Assembly (NCBI GenBank): GCA_020630775.1
Contig: JAHDIN010000015.1
Coordinates: 12,607-66,518 of the forward strand
Length of the DNA: 53,912 bases
Origin: Saprospiraceae bacterium
Lineage (GTDB): Bacteria > Bacteroidota > Bacteroidia > Chitinophagales > Saprospiraceae
Reading direction: 5' to 3'
Part shown: one piece after another, positions 1 to 9,014 of the stretch
How the letters are laid out: each line of letters opens with the position of its first letter
How positions within the stretch are numbered: the stretch's first letter is position 1
Notes under the pieces: generated by a model
The model's input: the letters and a program-made list of their open reading frames with translations, nothing else
What the model was told of the DNA's origin: nothing
Database searches by the model: none
Program-made: the position numbers and the translations under genes

Positions 1-70
1 GAAATTTCTTCATACGCGAAAATAGAAAATGGTTTTTGTTAATTGGTAATTGGGGATTTGAAATTTGAGA

Positions 71-100
71 GTGGTTAAGTGGTTAAGTGGTTAAGTAGTA
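71..100. repeat. 8-bp tandem word tract GTGGTTAA
   Basis: Three exact copies of GTGGTTAA lie at 71-78, 79-86 and 87-94, followed by a partial copy. A degenerate echo (GTTAAGTA, GTTAAGTC) lies near 225-240. The tract is noncoding and belongs to the group of short-period intergenic tracts found across this window. Confidence 0.8.
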
Positions 101-274
101 AACCTTTTTCCTCTCGACTAAGCGGAGCGCATGGAGAGAGCTTTTAGTCGATGACAACAATCATTTCAAAGAACCAAAAACTTAGCGGAGCGCAGGGGGT
201 TGGAGATTTGAGATTGGTTTAATTGTTAAGTAGTTAAGTCGTAGATTCGAATCGAAGTATCGTATGGATAAAAT

Positions 275-309
275 AAAAAAAGCCGAAGTCGAAATAATTC
301 AACTCCAGC
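275..309 (-). terminator. Rho-independent terminator of the collagen-like operon
   Basis: Read on the minus strand, GCTGGAGT (309-302) pairs with ACTTCGGC (289-282) through eight base pairs including two G-T wobbles, across a 12-nt loop. A run of seven T (281-275) follows directly. It lies about 110 nt downstream of the last collagen-like gene and is the only good terminator seen downstream of the three collagen genes. Confidence 0.6.
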
Positions 310-386
310 TTCATCTTATCTATTTATTTAATCGCAATCTATGATTCAAGTTCCGATTGTTACGTATGACCACGACCTATCCTAAA

Positions 387-416
387 CTTAGACTTAAGCT
401 TAGACTTAAACTTAAA
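387..416. repeat. Hexamer word tract CTTAGA/CTTAAA
   Basis: Five consecutive hexamers CTTAGA, CTTAAG, CTTAGA, CTTAAA, CTTAAA run from 387 to 416 and end four bases before the stop codon of the collagen-like gene. The same hexamer family occurs twice more, in inverted orientation, at 20611-20646 and 20765-20800. Confidence 0.8.
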
Positions 417-419
417 ATC

Positions 420-1490
420 TTAAATATCCACCCAAACCCCATTTTGGTTCTTCCTAAAACCAGGCTGACCGTCAGCTCTATTGGCGCCACTATCAAGGTA
501 AATATTTGGTGCGAACCAACCTGTGGCTGCAGGCGGTGTAGATTGCATTTCCATATAAAAAATACCATTTGGAGGTGTTTCTCCTTTTTCACCTTCTGGG
601 CCTTGAAGACCTGCAGGACCTGTCTGACCTTGTGGACCTATGGGACCATCAGCACCTTTAGAAGGACCTTTAGGACCAGGATTTCCAGGAGGCCCTTTAA
701 TGCCACCACCAGGACCAGCCTCTCCCTGAGGGCCCTGTGGACCTTGAGGTCCAGCTTCACCTTGGGGGCCTGCAGGACCTTGAGGACCTATTGGGCCTTG
801 TATGTTAGATGGAGGTCCTGGAGGGCCTGGGTCACCTTGGGGACCTTGATCACCTTCCTCTCCTCCCGATACACCAACTGGACCTTGAGGACCAGGAGCA
901 CCTTGTTCACCTTGTGGGCCTTGAGGACCAGCAGGGCCATCTATGCCAATTAAAACAACAGCACCAGTACCTACTGGACCTGCAGGACCTTTATCTCCGG
1001 CAGGACCTTGAGATCCTTGTGGACCTTGTGGTCCCTGAGGGCCTTGTATTCCTGTATTAGCTTCATAAGCAACAATTGCATAAGGCACAGAAACTAATGG
1101 CATTTTACCCATAGATTGAAAGTTACCATCTAAATTCATATCCATAAAAATCTCGATTTCCATATCTCCTCTTCCCCAGTTAATATCATCAAAATCTAGA
1201 AATGCGTTGGTAGAAGTACCTCTCCCTAATTCTAGTGTAAAATGACCTAAATCAGTGGTCGTTACATTGTGAACTTCCGACAAAACAGTTTCAAAATTTG
1301 TAAAACCGTTGCTCGCTAAATAAGAATTGACTATTTGAACTCTTATGGCAATATCTTGATTTGTAACCAATGCCCCATCGGCATCCATAGCCATACCTTG
1401 ATAACTAAAAGCTCTCGGAACATCTTGAGCATTCATCCCTATTGTTAAAAACAATAAAAAGGAAAGCGATATATATTTTAAAATTTTCAT
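420..1490 (-). CDS. Secreted collagen-like protein (paralogue 1)
   Basis: This 356-residue protein starts with a signal peptide (about 1-21, ending NAQ). A globular region (about 25-145) opens with [13 protein letters not shown] and closes with [10 protein letters not shown]. From about 147 to 310 runs an interrupted Gly-X-Y collagen-like region dominated by GPQ, GPA and GEQ triplets, and a short tail (about 311-356) contains [17 protein letters not shown]. Such proteins form extracellular triple-helical stalks in bacteria; that role is inferred here. No T9SS sorting domain is visible at its C terminus, so the export route after Sec is unclear. It is the last of three tandem paralogues, 17 nt after its upstream neighbour, so co-transcription is likely. 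Gln is very frequent at the Y position, where animal collagens have hydroxyproline. Confidence 0.9.
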   Translation of the reverse strand: MKILKYISLSFLLFLTIGMNAQDVPRAFSYQGMAMDADGALVTNQDIAIRVQIVNSYLASNGFTNFETVLSEVHNVTTTDLGHFTLELGRGTSTNAFLDFDDINWGRGDMEIEIFMDMNLDGNFQSMGKMPLVSVPYAIVAYEANTGIQGPQGPQGPQGSQGPAGDKGPAGPVGTGAVVLIGIDGPAGPQGPQGEQGAPGPQGPVGVSGGEEGDQGPQGDPGPPGPPSNIQGPIGPQGPAGPQGEAGPQGPQGPQGEAGPGGGIKGPPGNPGPKGPSKGADGPIGPQGQTGPAGLQGPEGEKGETPPNGIFYMEMQSTPPAATGWFAPNIYLDSGANRADGQPGFRKNQNGVWVDI

Positions 1491-1507
1491 TTTTCAGTTT
1501 TTAATAA

Positions 1508-2626
1508 TTAAAGATCAATCCATTGTGCACCGTCCCAAACTCTGAATCCGATTTGCCCATCAGCTCTATTAGTCCCATTATCAAGATAGATATTCAAGCT
1601 AGCGGATGGTGTCGGTACATTACCCGTTGCTTCTAAACTACTTGCAAATGTTCTTCCTGAGATGCCTTGCGGTCCTTGTGGGCCTTGTAGTCCTTGTGGG
1701 CCAGGCAAACCTGTGGGACCTTGTGGGCCTTGTGGGCCTCCTGGTTCTCCTGGAGGACCATCAGGACCTTGCGGGCCGACTTCATTCGAAGGTGGACCTA
1801 TTGGACCTTGCGGACCTTGAGGGCCCTGTGGACCTGCTGGACCTTGTTGTCCTTGCGGACCTTGAGGGCCTTCTGGACCTGGATCACCTTCTGTTGGTCC
1901 TTGAGGTCCATCTGGACCTTTCGGGCCCCTATCTCCTTTTTCTCCTCCAGGTTCTCCTTGTGGTCCTTGCGGACCTTGGGGACCAATCGGGCCTTGAGGG
2001 CCTTGAAAACCTTGTACGCCTGCACAATCATTGATATTGTATAATCCGTCGCCATTAGTATCTTCAGATGGATCTTGTACGCCATTGCCATTCAGATCCC
2101 AGCAGTTGATACCCGTTGTCGAACTGAGACCCACTGGGCCTTGAGGACCTTGTGGACCTTGAGCACCTTGAGGACCTGGATCACCGGCTAATCCTTGTCT
2201 ACCAGGTAGCATTGCTGAACCAGCATCCTGCGCAAACATCACATATGGAACGGCTAATAATTCTACTACAGAAGTGAAAGAATAATTACTACCTCCGTTG
2301 GGATCCATCTCAACCTTGAGGTAGTGTCTCGAATTTCCAAATTGGATATTGGAAAAATCACCTCCAGTAACATTACCCTCTCCTACATTAGCCGCAAAAT
2401 GGCCAATAGGCGAAGTTGAAGATTGTTGCGTCTCAGCATATACTTCTGTTCCAGTAGGTTGGCTTTCTATGATTGTAAATCTTAATCCAACAGTTTGGTT
2501 TGCTAGGGCATTCCCATTAGCATCTACCGCCAAACCTTGGTAACTAAAAGCTTGTGGTGCTTCTAGTGACTGAGCGTTTAAGCCAAACGTCAGACAGATA
2601 TTTATTATGATGATTAAATATTTCAT
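1508..2626 (-). CDS. Secreted collagen-like protein (paralogue 2)
   Basis: This 372-residue protein has a signal peptide (about 1-18), the same N-terminal domain as its neighbours ([13 protein letters not shown] to [10 protein letters not shown]), and a long Gly-X-Y region. The collagen region is interrupted by a cysteine-flanked acidic insert of about 30 residues ([17 protein letters not shown], then [13 protein letters not shown]) that resembles a calcium-binding EF-hand or dockerin-like loop. The C-terminal tail again carries [17 protein letters not shown] and ends WIDL. It lies 21 nt downstream of paralogue 3 and 17 nt upstream of paralogue 1 in transcription order. The fold and stalk function are inferred from the family; the triplet repeat is directly visible. 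Confidence 0.9.
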   Translation of the reverse strand: MKYLIIIINICLTFGLNAQSLEAPQAFSYQGLAVDANGNALANQTVGLRFTIIESQPTGTEVYAETQQSSTSPIGHFAANVGEGNVTGGDFSNIQFGNSRHYLKVEMDPNGGSNYSFTSVVELLAVPYVMFAQDAGSAMLPGRQGLAGDPGPQGAQGPQGPQGPVGLSSTTGINCWDLNGNGVQDPSEDTNGDGLYNINDCAGVQGFQGPQGPIGPQGPQGPQGEPGGEKGDRGPKGPDGPQGPTEGDPGPEGPQGPQGQQGPAGPQGPQGPQGPIGPPSNEVGPQGPDGPPGEPGGPQGPQGPTGLPGPQGLQGPQGPQGISGRTFASSLEATGNVPTPSASLNIYLDNGTNRADGQIGFRVWDGAQWIDL

Positions 2627-2647
2627 GTTGTTTTATTTGTTGATTGA

Positions 2648-3754
2648 CTAGTATAAATCTATCCAGCTAGATCCATTATAATATCTAAATCCTACTTTAC
2701 TATCTGCTCTATTGGCGCCGCTATCTAAATAGATAGTGTGTTGCTGAGGCGACGCTGGCGGTGTAGCTAGAATTTCTTGAAGCGGAAGCGCATCATCGCC
2801 CACTTGACCTTGTGGACCTTGTGGTCCTTGTGGTCCGGTTGCACCTGTTGGGCCTGGAGGACCTGGATCTCCTTGCTCTCCTGGATCACCTGGTTCTCCT
2901 TGAGGGCCTGGATCTCCTTGAGGGCCTTCAGTTCCACCTTGAGGACCTACCTCACCTTGAGGACCTTGTGGACCCCTAGGGCCTTGTGGACCAGAAGGTC
3001 CTTGTGGGCCTATATCACCCTGAGGACCACCCCCAGGACCTGGCTCACCTTGAGGACCCATTGGACCTTGCGGACCTTTTGATCCAGCTGGACCAGGATC
3101 TCCTTGTGGACCCTGTGGCCCTTGTGGACCTGCTGGTCCTTGTGGACCTTGTGGACCTGCTTCTCCTTGACAATCAAATGCATTAAAAATGCCATCATTA
3201 TTTCTATCTTCTGCAGGATCGTTAACATTATTAAAATTGGTGTCCCAACAATTAAAGTTGACTACTTGACCAGACGATCCTGGATCTCCTTGCTCCCCCG
3301 CCGGGCCTTGTGGACCCTGCGGACCTTGTGGGCCTTGTGGACCTCTAGCTCCGTAAATGGCTTCAGTTGCATAAAGCGCATAAGGTGCTGATAAAAACTC
3401 AGTTACACCAGCCAACAAATAATTGCTCCCGCCATCGGGATCCACCGAAACTTCTAAGTAATGGCTATCCGCAGTCCAATCAATGTCCGTAAAAGTACCC
3501 GCTACCGGCGTACCACGACCTATCTCTACTTCAAAACTTCCTTCATCACTAGTCGTAGGTTGATGACTTTCTATATAAGTAAAACCACCAGTTGGACTAC
3601 CCTCGTAGATGGTAAACAAAATCGATATTTGAGAATTAGTAACAGACACCCCATTGGCATCAAAAGCAACCGCTTGATATCTTATGGCATCTTGTGCATG
3701 CATTGCCAATAAAAAGAGCATGCAAAATGAAAGTGTAAATATTATTTTCTTCAT
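2648..3754 (-). CDS. Secreted collagen-like protein (paralogue 3)
   Basis: This 368-residue protein has a signal peptide (about 1-20, ending HAQ), the shared N-terminal domain ([12 protein letters not shown] to [10 protein letters not shown]), and a Gly-X-Y region broken by an acidic insert [20 protein letters not shown]...FNAFDC equivalent to that of paralogue 2. The tail has [19 protein letters not shown] and ends WIDLY. It follows the short T9SS-sorted protein after only 9 nt and is the first collagen-like gene of the array. The three paralogues share both end domains but differ in collagen length and in whether the acidic insert is present, which suggests duplication followed by repeat expansion. 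Confidence 0.9.
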   Translation of the reverse strand: MKKIIFTLSFCMLFLLAMHAQDAIRYQAVAFDANGVSVTNSQISILFTIYEGSPTGGFTYIESHQPTTSDEGSFEVEIGRGTPVAGTFTDIDWTADSHYLEVSVDPDGGSNYLLAGVTEFLSAPYALYATEAIYGARGPQGPQGPQGPQGPAGEQGDPGSSGQVVNFNCWDTNFNNVNDPAEDRNNDGIFNAFDCQGEAGPQGPQGPAGPQGPQGPQGDPGPAGSKGPQGPMGPQGEPGPGGGPQGDIGPQGPSGPQGPRGPQGPQGEVGPQGGTEGPQGDPGPQGEPGDPGEQGDPGPPGPTGATGPQGPQGPQGQVGDDALPLQEILATPPASPQQHTIYLDSGANRADSKVGFRYYNGSSWIDLY

Positions 3755-3763
3755 AATACTCTT

Positions 3764-4243
3764 TTATTGTTTGATAATTTTTAAGGTCTTGGATGTCTTA
3801 TTCTCCTTCGTTACTTTCATTAAGTAAACTCCAGAGTTTAGTTGCGTTAAATCAACAGCGTTCTTCCGATCCGTTAGTTGATTCCTAGATATTACTCCAC
3901 CATTAATATCTGTGATCAGATATTGATATTCACCGTCCATTTCTGGCAGATCAATATTTAAAAAATCTTGAGTAGGATTGGGAAAAGCCAATACAGGCTC
4001 TTGGAGTAATTCTGTTGTTGATACAGAAGTTTCATACAAGGTAACTTGTAAGAAACCCTGAGAAAGCATTAAATCAGATTCTTGAATCTCAGTGTTCATC
4101 GGCTCACCTATTGAGATGTACAATGCTCCCTCAGAATTCATCATGGAAGCCCCCGCCGAGGTAATCACATAAGATTTAATCGATTGTGAAAATCCTGCAA
4201 ATGAAAGCAAGAGTCCAACAACCACTAAACTTAATTTGTGCAT
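3764..4243 (-). CDS. Short secreted protein with T9SS sorting domain
   Basis: This 159-residue protein has a signal peptide (about 1-19, ending GFSQ), a middle part with ALYISIGEPMNTEI and LMLSQGFLQV, and a C-terminal domain (about 85-159) typical of type A T9SS sorting: a PNPTQDFLNI strand, a central DINGGVISR strand, LNSGVYLMKV and a lysine-rich end. Such domains direct transport across the outer membrane and surface attachment. It precedes the three collagen-like genes by 9 nt and is probably translated from the same mRNA. Its own function is unknown; a role as partner or anchor for the collagen-like proteins is only an inference from position. Confidence 0.8.
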   Translation of the reverse strand: MHKLSLVVVGLLLSFAGFSQSIKSYVITSAGASMMNSEGALYISIGEPMNTEIQESDLMLSQGFLQVTLYETSVSTTELLQEPVLAFPNPTQDFLNIDLPEMDGEYQYLITDINGGVISRNQLTDRKNAVDLTQLNSGVYLMKVTKENKTSKTLKIIKQ

Positions 4244-4311
4244 GTTGTAAATAATTAATGATTATGAAATAAGAACCTCTCAACAAGGCTCATATGTATA
4301 AATTTGATATG

Positions 4312-4345
4312 CAGATATAACGTGGCAGAAAAAATACCTTTCAAA
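4312..4345 (-). promoter_or_regulatory. Possible promoter for the T9SS/collagen gene set
   Basis: The 104-nt gap between the membrane-protein gene and the T9SS-sorted gene contains, on the minus strand, TATATCTG (4319-4312; one mismatch to TAnnTTTG) with a TTTG 22 nt upstream (4345-4342). The spacing is slightly long for the Bacteroidota consensus. It would allow the collagen genes to be transcribed apart from the sigma factor, possibly by that sigma factor. Confidence 0.25.
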
Positions 4346-4347
4346 TG

Positions 4348-5727
4348 TTAAAATTGTGTCTTTAACATTAGAGATGTTTGTAAGCTCCTTCTTTGAACTG
4401 CGGCATCAGTATAATTTAATGTGCGTTCCGAAAAGCCAACTCTCGCCCCTATCTGCCAATAAGCGCTAACATTATAAGTGATATTAGTGCCCATTCTAAT
4501 CTCAGGTGCGTAGGATAATTCTTCAGATACACTCAAATCAATGGGAGCTAGATGCGCATTCAAAAAATATCCTGATTCGCGATGCCAAAGAGGCACGCCT
4601 AATTCACCATATATACCGAATGAAAATTGGCTCTTATGAAGTAGCCAATTAAGACCAATTAATCCATCTAAAACATCGAATTGATTGTATCCACTAAGGT
4701 TGACTTCTACCCTTTCGAAATAATTGCTTTCTCCAAAATTATAAATGGGCGTACCATTGTTTTCAACTCCTGAAATAGGAATGGGCTCACCATTACTGTC
4801 TTGCAGATATTCTCCTGACCAACCAATTTGATCAAAGGCTCTCTCAAACTTTAAACCTCCATAAATCTGTAATGATTTCATTAAACCAAAACCCCAGTTA
4901 AAACCCATTTGATAAGCTTCACTCTCATTTAGAAAAGTTTTTAATTGATTATTGTGAAGCGCATCTTCCGTTATAAAGTTGTTTTCTATTGTTGCATAAC
5001 CACCCCATATTTCAAAGAATGAATGCCTTTTGTTCTTTACTTGAATTCTTTTGGCTAATTGTGGCATTCCCAAATTTGTTGTAAACCCATCTAATAAATT
5101 ATTGAGTAAAGGCAAGGTTCTCATTGGGGTTATAGCTTGAGGAGCTACTGGCAGTGTATTTAAGTTTGAAGCCAAGCTTAGCTTATCTGGATAAGCAAGT
5201 GCTGATTGCGCGTTTTTACTATTTACAGAAGTTTGTCCCTCAGTTTTTTGGTCCAACAAATCGGTAACTTGATGTGCTTCTTTTACGCTTTGTTGCACAT
5301 TATTTGAGCCAGGTAAATTCTTAAAGCTCAGCGCGGTACCATAGGCATTATCTTCATTTTGATTTAGATTATAAATATCAGTATTCGTTTTACTTATGGT
5401 TGAATTTTGGTTTGAGTTTGAAAATGCCTCTTTAGAATTTGAGGTAGAATATTTTTGGTTTACATCAGGTTTTTGTTCTTTCTCTGCGTATTTAAACGTA
5501 ATCTTATCATTAACTATATTGGTATCAAAATATGCGTTTAGTTTCCATTGTATTAGAACAAAAGATATTGAGGTAAGTACCAACAATGAGAGCGGTACGA
5601 AAATCGATCGCCTATCATTTTTAGTATTGATTCTTGGCTCAACATTAGCCCAAATTTCATTGGGATCAACAACAAACTCGTGTTGATCAACATGTTGCTT
5701 AAAGAGCTCTTTTACTTCTCTTTTCAT
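4348..5727 (-). CDS. Membrane protein co-encoded with ECF sigma factor, anti-sigma-like position
   Basis: This 459-residue protein has a short cytoplasmic-type N terminus (1-40; KELFKQHVDQHEF, DPNEIWANVEPRI), one membrane segment (about 42-61), a Ser/Asn/Gln-rich linker (about 70-220) and a C-terminal half with alternating hydrophobic strands (HSFFEIWGGYATIENN onward, ending LQTSLMLKTQF) that resembles the OMP beta-barrel domains of Bacteroidota. Its start overlaps the stop of the sigma gene by 4 nt (ATGA), the usual arrangement for sigma/anti-sigma pairs. An anti-sigma role for the N terminus is an inference from position. A barrel-like domain behind an inner-membrane helix is odd; the C-terminal half may instead be a periplasmic beta-rich sensor. 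Confidence 0.7.
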   Translation of the reverse strand: MKREVKELFKQHVDQHEFVVDPNEIWANVEPRINTKNDRRSIFVPLSLLVLTSISFVLIQWKLNAYFDTNIVNDKITFKYAEKEQKPDVNQKYSTSNSKEAFSNSNQNSTISKTNTDIYNLNQNEDNAYGTALSFKNLPGSNNVQQSVKEAHQVTDLLDQKTEGQTSVNSKNAQSALAYPDKLSLASNLNTLPVAPQAITPMRTLPLLNNLLDGFTTNLGMPQLAKRIQVKNKRHSFFEIWGGYATIENNFITEDALHNNQLKTFLNESEAYQMGFNWGFGLMKSLQIYGGLKFERAFDQIGWSGEYLQDSNGEPIPISGVENNGTPIYNFGESNYFERVEVNLSGYNQFDVLDGLIGLNWLLHKSQFSFGIYGELGVPLWHRESGYFLNAHLAPIDLSVSEELSYAPEIRMGTNITYNVSAYWQIGARVGFSERTLNYTDAAVQRRSLQTSLMLKTQF

Positions 5728-6278
5728 GTTATCATTATTTTCATTAGGTCGTTAATTTTAAACTGAAGCATTCTTCGCGATCGCATAAACTTTGATCTTG
5801 AACTGCTTTCTTTTATACCGAGTTGGTCCGCAATTTCTTTATGTGAATAGCCTTCAATAGCATACAAGGAAAATACTTGTCTGTATCCATCTGGCAAATC
5901 GAAAATCAGATTCATGATTTCGTCATGTGTCAATTTTCCAATCACTTTAGCATCTTCGAAATGGTGGTGAATTTTGGTATCTAAAACACCTTCCATTCTT
6001 TTATACATTCTTTGATTCTTACTCAAAGAAATATTGATAATAATTCTTTTCACCCAAGCTAAAAATGCCTTTTCACTATCGCCTTCAAACATCTTCATTT
6101 TCTGGTGCACCACTACAAATGCATCTTGTAATGCATCTTTAGCATCCTCCAAACTATTGTTATAAATCCTAGCCACAGTCATCAACTTTGATGAATATGT
6201 AAATACCACATGCTTGAAAGCCTGTTGGTCGCCGTTCTTTAATTTTTTAACTAATTCTCCAAATTGCATAAAACGCAA
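5724..6278 (-). CDS. ECF-type RNA polymerase sigma factor
   Basis: The 184-residue product has the two domains of ECF sigma factors. Region 2 lies at about 20-88 (EDAKDALQDAFVVVHQK, followed by AFLAWVKRIIINIS) and region 4 at about 118-172 (LPDGYRQVFSLYAIEGYSHK, then EIADQLGIKESSSRSK, a helix-turn-helix). Length is normal for the family. It lies 8 nt after the lipoprotein gene and overlaps the next membrane-protein gene by 4 nt, so all three are probably one transcript. Likely targets are this operon and the T9SS/collagen genes just downstream, but no binding motif was established. A start at Met4 is also possible. Confidence 0.93.
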   Translation of the reverse strand: MRFMQFGELVKKLKNGDQQAFKHVVFTYSSKLMTVARIYNNSLEDAKDALQDAFVVVHQKMKMFEGDSEKAFLAWVKRIIINISLSKNQRMYKRMEGVLDTKIHHHFEDAKVIGKLTHDEIMNLIFDLPDGYRQVFSLYAIEGYSHKEIADQLGIKESSSRSKFMRSRRMLQFKINDLMKIMIT

Positions 6279-6286
6279 TGATGGTT

Positions 6287-8029
6287 CTAATTAAAATAGC
6301 TTAAGTCTAAATTTACCTGTGTCACATTACCGGGGTATACATTACCGTCAGTAACCTTGACATTTGTTGTATTATTATAAAATCTAAATATTTCTTGTTC
6401 GCCAATTGCATTCCTTTCTACCGCACAAACACCATCAATTTTAAAGCCTTGAGTATGGAAGTTTAAAATAAATTCTGCTTGACTAGCATTCTCTTCAAAT
6501 ACAAATGCCCCAGACATATATTCATCTCCATTATTTGGATTAAAAATCCTTGGATTGACTACGAACTTCTTTGAAGCCGCTTGTATAGTACTGACGTTCC
6601 ATGCATGTTCAGCAACATTTTCTAAGCTTTGACGCCAATCCATTCCATCGTAATCAATGGCCAATGTGTAGGTATAGTCAGAGCATGCACTTAAATCAGG
6701 CATATTAATTATTGTTGCCACTGGGATGCTGAGCGACTCACTGATCTTTCCTTGAGCTTGATTAATAACACATAAATTAACATCTGATAAATGGCATTCC
6801 GAAAACTCTAGTTGATATTGCCCAGACTGATCCGTCCTAGACAAATATTTACGATCATTTAAATCCAACTTCACAAATGCATTCGGTAAAATGGCTCCTT
6901 GGCAATCCCTCGCCGTACCGCTGATGGAAGACATATGGCCATTGTCCATAAAGTCTAACATTCCTATATCTTCGTCTTCAGTTAATATGCCTAAAGGTGT
7001 AGATTGTGAAGCATTATTACAGTCTTCAAATATCTCAAGAACCAGTTCTTTATTCGCCGGTACATCAAACTGAAAAGATCCGTCTGAAGCTGTTAACTTT
7101 TCTTCAGAAAAAATGGATACGCGGTCACTTACTCTAATTCTAGCAGAGACAAAAGGCATGTTGTCTCTATTTATAATTCCCTTCAATTCTACTTTCTCTC
7201 GCTCTGCACTACAAGCCCAATAAGTCACCTTTGAAAATTCTCCTACATATTTTTCTTGTTGCCTTTGAACTTGTTGACTTTCAATCCAAATAGCATTGTC
7301 CGTATCATAAAACCAAGTTTTTATATTATCTGGAGCAGTGGTACTAAATAGTTCGGGGATTGGAATTTCAAATTGAGCTGTCATATTTTCTGGCAACTCT
7401 AATCGCTCTCCGCTTGAAGAAAATAATTCGATCACAAAAGCCGAGTAGGACTCTAGCGCTATCAATTGATCCGATAAGGCATATCCAATGCCATCTCCAG
7501 GAATAGCTTTTCTTAATAAAACATTTGAGGGATCAATCCATCTAGCGGACACTTGAATTTCACCATCATAAATGTCACCGTTTTCTAATTGATAACTACC
7601 AGAAGGCAAGGTAACCGAAGCTTGATCAAAAGAGTGGGTTACGCCGTTGTTACTATCAAAGAAACGTCTTTCAGATTCAGCCATCAAATTAAATTTGAAA
7701 TAATTGATCTGATTACTTTGAATATTTACTTTATAGGAAGTGGAAAAGAAATCATCCTTTTCTAATCCTATCAAAGTGCCGTCTTCATATAGATCAACAT
7801 CTCTGAATTCAAAAAATCCTTCTTCATTAGAGACTGTTTCAAAATCTATGCATCGAACCACCACCTCCGATAAGGGATTATCTTCTAAATCATAGATAAA
7901 TCCTGAAATAGTACCATTAACAGATATCCTTGGCGGATCTACTACTGGCGTGATCGTTTCTTCAATGATTGTGTCCTTATTGCAAGCAGACAAAATCAAG
8001 ATCAATAAAAAAGTACATACAAACCTCAT
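6287..8029 (-). CDS. Surface lipoprotein with carboxypeptidase-regulatory-like domains
   Basis: I chose the ATG at 8029, not an earlier in-frame ATG at 8104, because it places a lipoprotein signal (MRFVCTFLLILILSAC) at the very N terminus, with the lipobox cysteine at residue 16; the product is 580 residues. At least three regulatory-like beta-sandwich modules are visible: about 36-95 (ISGFIYDLEDNPLSEVVVRC), 280-338 (LKGIINRDNMPFVSARIRV) and 368-415 (ISGTARDCQGAILPNAFVKL). These domains are common in Bacteroidota surface proteins. It opens the operon that continues with the sigma factor 8 nt downstream, so it may be a signal receptor or envelope sensor; that role is inferred. Confidence 0.8.
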   Translation of the reverse strand: MRFVCTFLLILILSACNKDTIIEETITPVVDPPRISVNGTISGFIYDLEDNPLSEVVVRCIDFETVSNEEGFFEFRDVDLYEDGTLIGLEKDDFFSTSYKVNIQSNQINYFKFNLMAESERRFFDSNNGVTHSFDQASVTLPSGSYQLENGDIYDGEIQVSARWIDPSNVLLRKAIPGDGIGYALSDQLIALESYSAFVIELFSSSGERLELPENMTAQFEIPIPELFSTTAPDNIKTWFYDTDNAIWIESQQVQRQQEKYVGEFSKVTYWACSAEREKVELKGIINRDNMPFVSARIRVSDRVSIFSEEKLTASDGSFQFDVPANKELVLEIFEDCNNASQSTPLGILTEDEDIGMLDFMDNGHMSSISGTARDCQGAILPNAFVKLDLNDRKYLSRTDQSGQYQLEFSECHLSDVNLCVINQAQGKISESLSIPVATIINMPDLSACSDYTYTLAIDYDGMDWRQSLENVAEHAWNVSTIQAASKKFVVNPRIFNPNNGDEYMSGAFVFEENASQAEFILNFHTQGFKIDGVCAVERNAIGEQEIFRFYNNTTNVKVTDGNVYPGNVTQVNLDLSYFN

Positions 8030-8222
8030 ATTCTTAGCAGTAAGAAGATTAATATTAGCTACAGCTTTATATATTTGATTTGATTGGAAAGTTGAACGTT
8101 GCAAGAATGTCTGATTTATTTTAAAAAAAGCCGATAAAAGGCCTTTTTATTGATAAATTGGTCAATATGATGGGATTCTAGCAAGATATTACTTTAATTT
8201 TAATTTAGAACAGGACTTACAT

Positions 8223-9011
8223 ATGCGCATCTTAGTCAGCCTCGAGAACAATGATCACCTTGATCGCTTAGCCTACAAACTTTGCAGCTTTTTAAGCATA
8301 ATTAAGGATCCTGAAATTTTTATAGACATCTTGCACGTCTATCAACCACCGAAAGAGGCAAGAGTTGACGATATCAAGGATATTATTTCTGAGATAAAGG
8401 CTAATGAGAAAAAGATGCGTATAAAAATGATTTCTGAATGCGAGAATAAATTAGAAAAGTTCATTCAGGATCACCTAGATAAAACTTGTCTTGTTAATTC
8501 ATATCTACTGGAAGGAGATTATCAAGATCGATTAGAAAAGCATTTGGTTTTTCATTCCTACAATCTTCTTATCCTTAACCCAGGAAAGAAAAATGAATTC
8601 TTACAAATTCTGAAAGGTCGAAATACGCACTGGGCCATTGACAATTTAGAGGTGCCTGTACTCATCATGCCAAACTATTTAGAAGTTGACAAAAAGCACG
8701 ATTGGGAAATCACTTGCTTCATAGATGAATTAAAAACTTTTCAGAATATCGAAAGATCTGATTTGTTTAATAAGTTCAGTCAAGAAAAAATCAAATTTCT
8801 ACATTTCGGAAAACACAAAATTCATGATAGCGTAGAGATTGTGCACAGTGCTAAACCCTTAGAATCCATTACGCAACACACCAGTTGTGTGCACTCCAAC
8901 AATGTGTTTGTTTTGAACCATAAGAATAGAGGCAATTATCTTAATTTCTTAGATAAGAGTTTTACTAAAAATGTGATTCTCTCCTTACACAATCCATTGC
9001 TCATTTTCTAG
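8223..9011 (+). CDS. Universal stress protein-like protein
   Basis: This 262-residue cytoplasmic protein begins MRILVSLENNDHLDRLAYKL and has the pattern of a USP domain over about 1-150: first strand, helical linker, a second strand near YNLLILNPGKKNEF, and a closing strand VPVLIMPNYL. The second half (about 160-262) could be a degenerate second USP domain (ITCFIDELKTFQN at its start, NVILSLHNPLLIF at its end). No clear GxxGx9G(S/T) nucleotide-binding signature is present, so ATP binding is doubtful. It is followed 3 nt later by the TruC-type gene and is probably in one operon with it and the helicase. The assignment rests on pattern only. Confidence 0.6.
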   Translation: MRILVSLENNDHLDRLAYKLCSFLSIIKDPEIFIDILHVYQPPKEARVDDIKDIISEIKANEKKMRIKMISECENKLEKFIQDHLDKTCLVNSYLLEGDYQDRLEKHLVFHSYNLLILNPGKKNEFLQILKGRNTHWAIDNLEVPVLIMPNYLEVDKKHDWEITCFIDELKTFQNIERSDLFNKFSQEKIKFLHFGKHKIHDSVEIVHSAKPLESITQHTSCVHSNNVFVLNHKNRGNYLNFLDKSFTKNVILSLHNPLLIF

Positions 9012-9014
9012 TTT

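Larger units (their letters stand above)
1..419. other. Gene-free left edge with word repeats and a terminator
   Basis: No credible gene is visible here. The stretch holds an 8-bp tandem tract (71-94), two copies of the word AGCGGAGCGCA (121-131 and about 184-194), an 8-bp inverted repeat TCGACTAA/TTAGTCGA (114-121 and 144-151), a minus-strand terminator (275-309) and a hexamer tract (387-416). Short open frames in this stretch and running over the collagen genes are products of the repeats and show no family features. Confidence 0.6.

Noticed and set aside
377-592. Minus-strand frame ending in a Leu-Ser repeat
   Set aside because: The Leu-Ser tail is a translation of the hexamer tract at 387-416, and the rest overlaps the collagen-like gene in another frame.
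357-953. Plus-strand frames of 80-200 codons over the collagen-like genes (357-3391)
   Set aside because: They are antisense shadows of Gly-Pro-Gln codon repeats, rich in Trp, Leu and Arg, with no signal or family pattern.
8122-8149. Possible terminator between divergent genes
   Set aside because: The GC part of the stem is only three to four pairs, and no gene is transcribed into it from either side.
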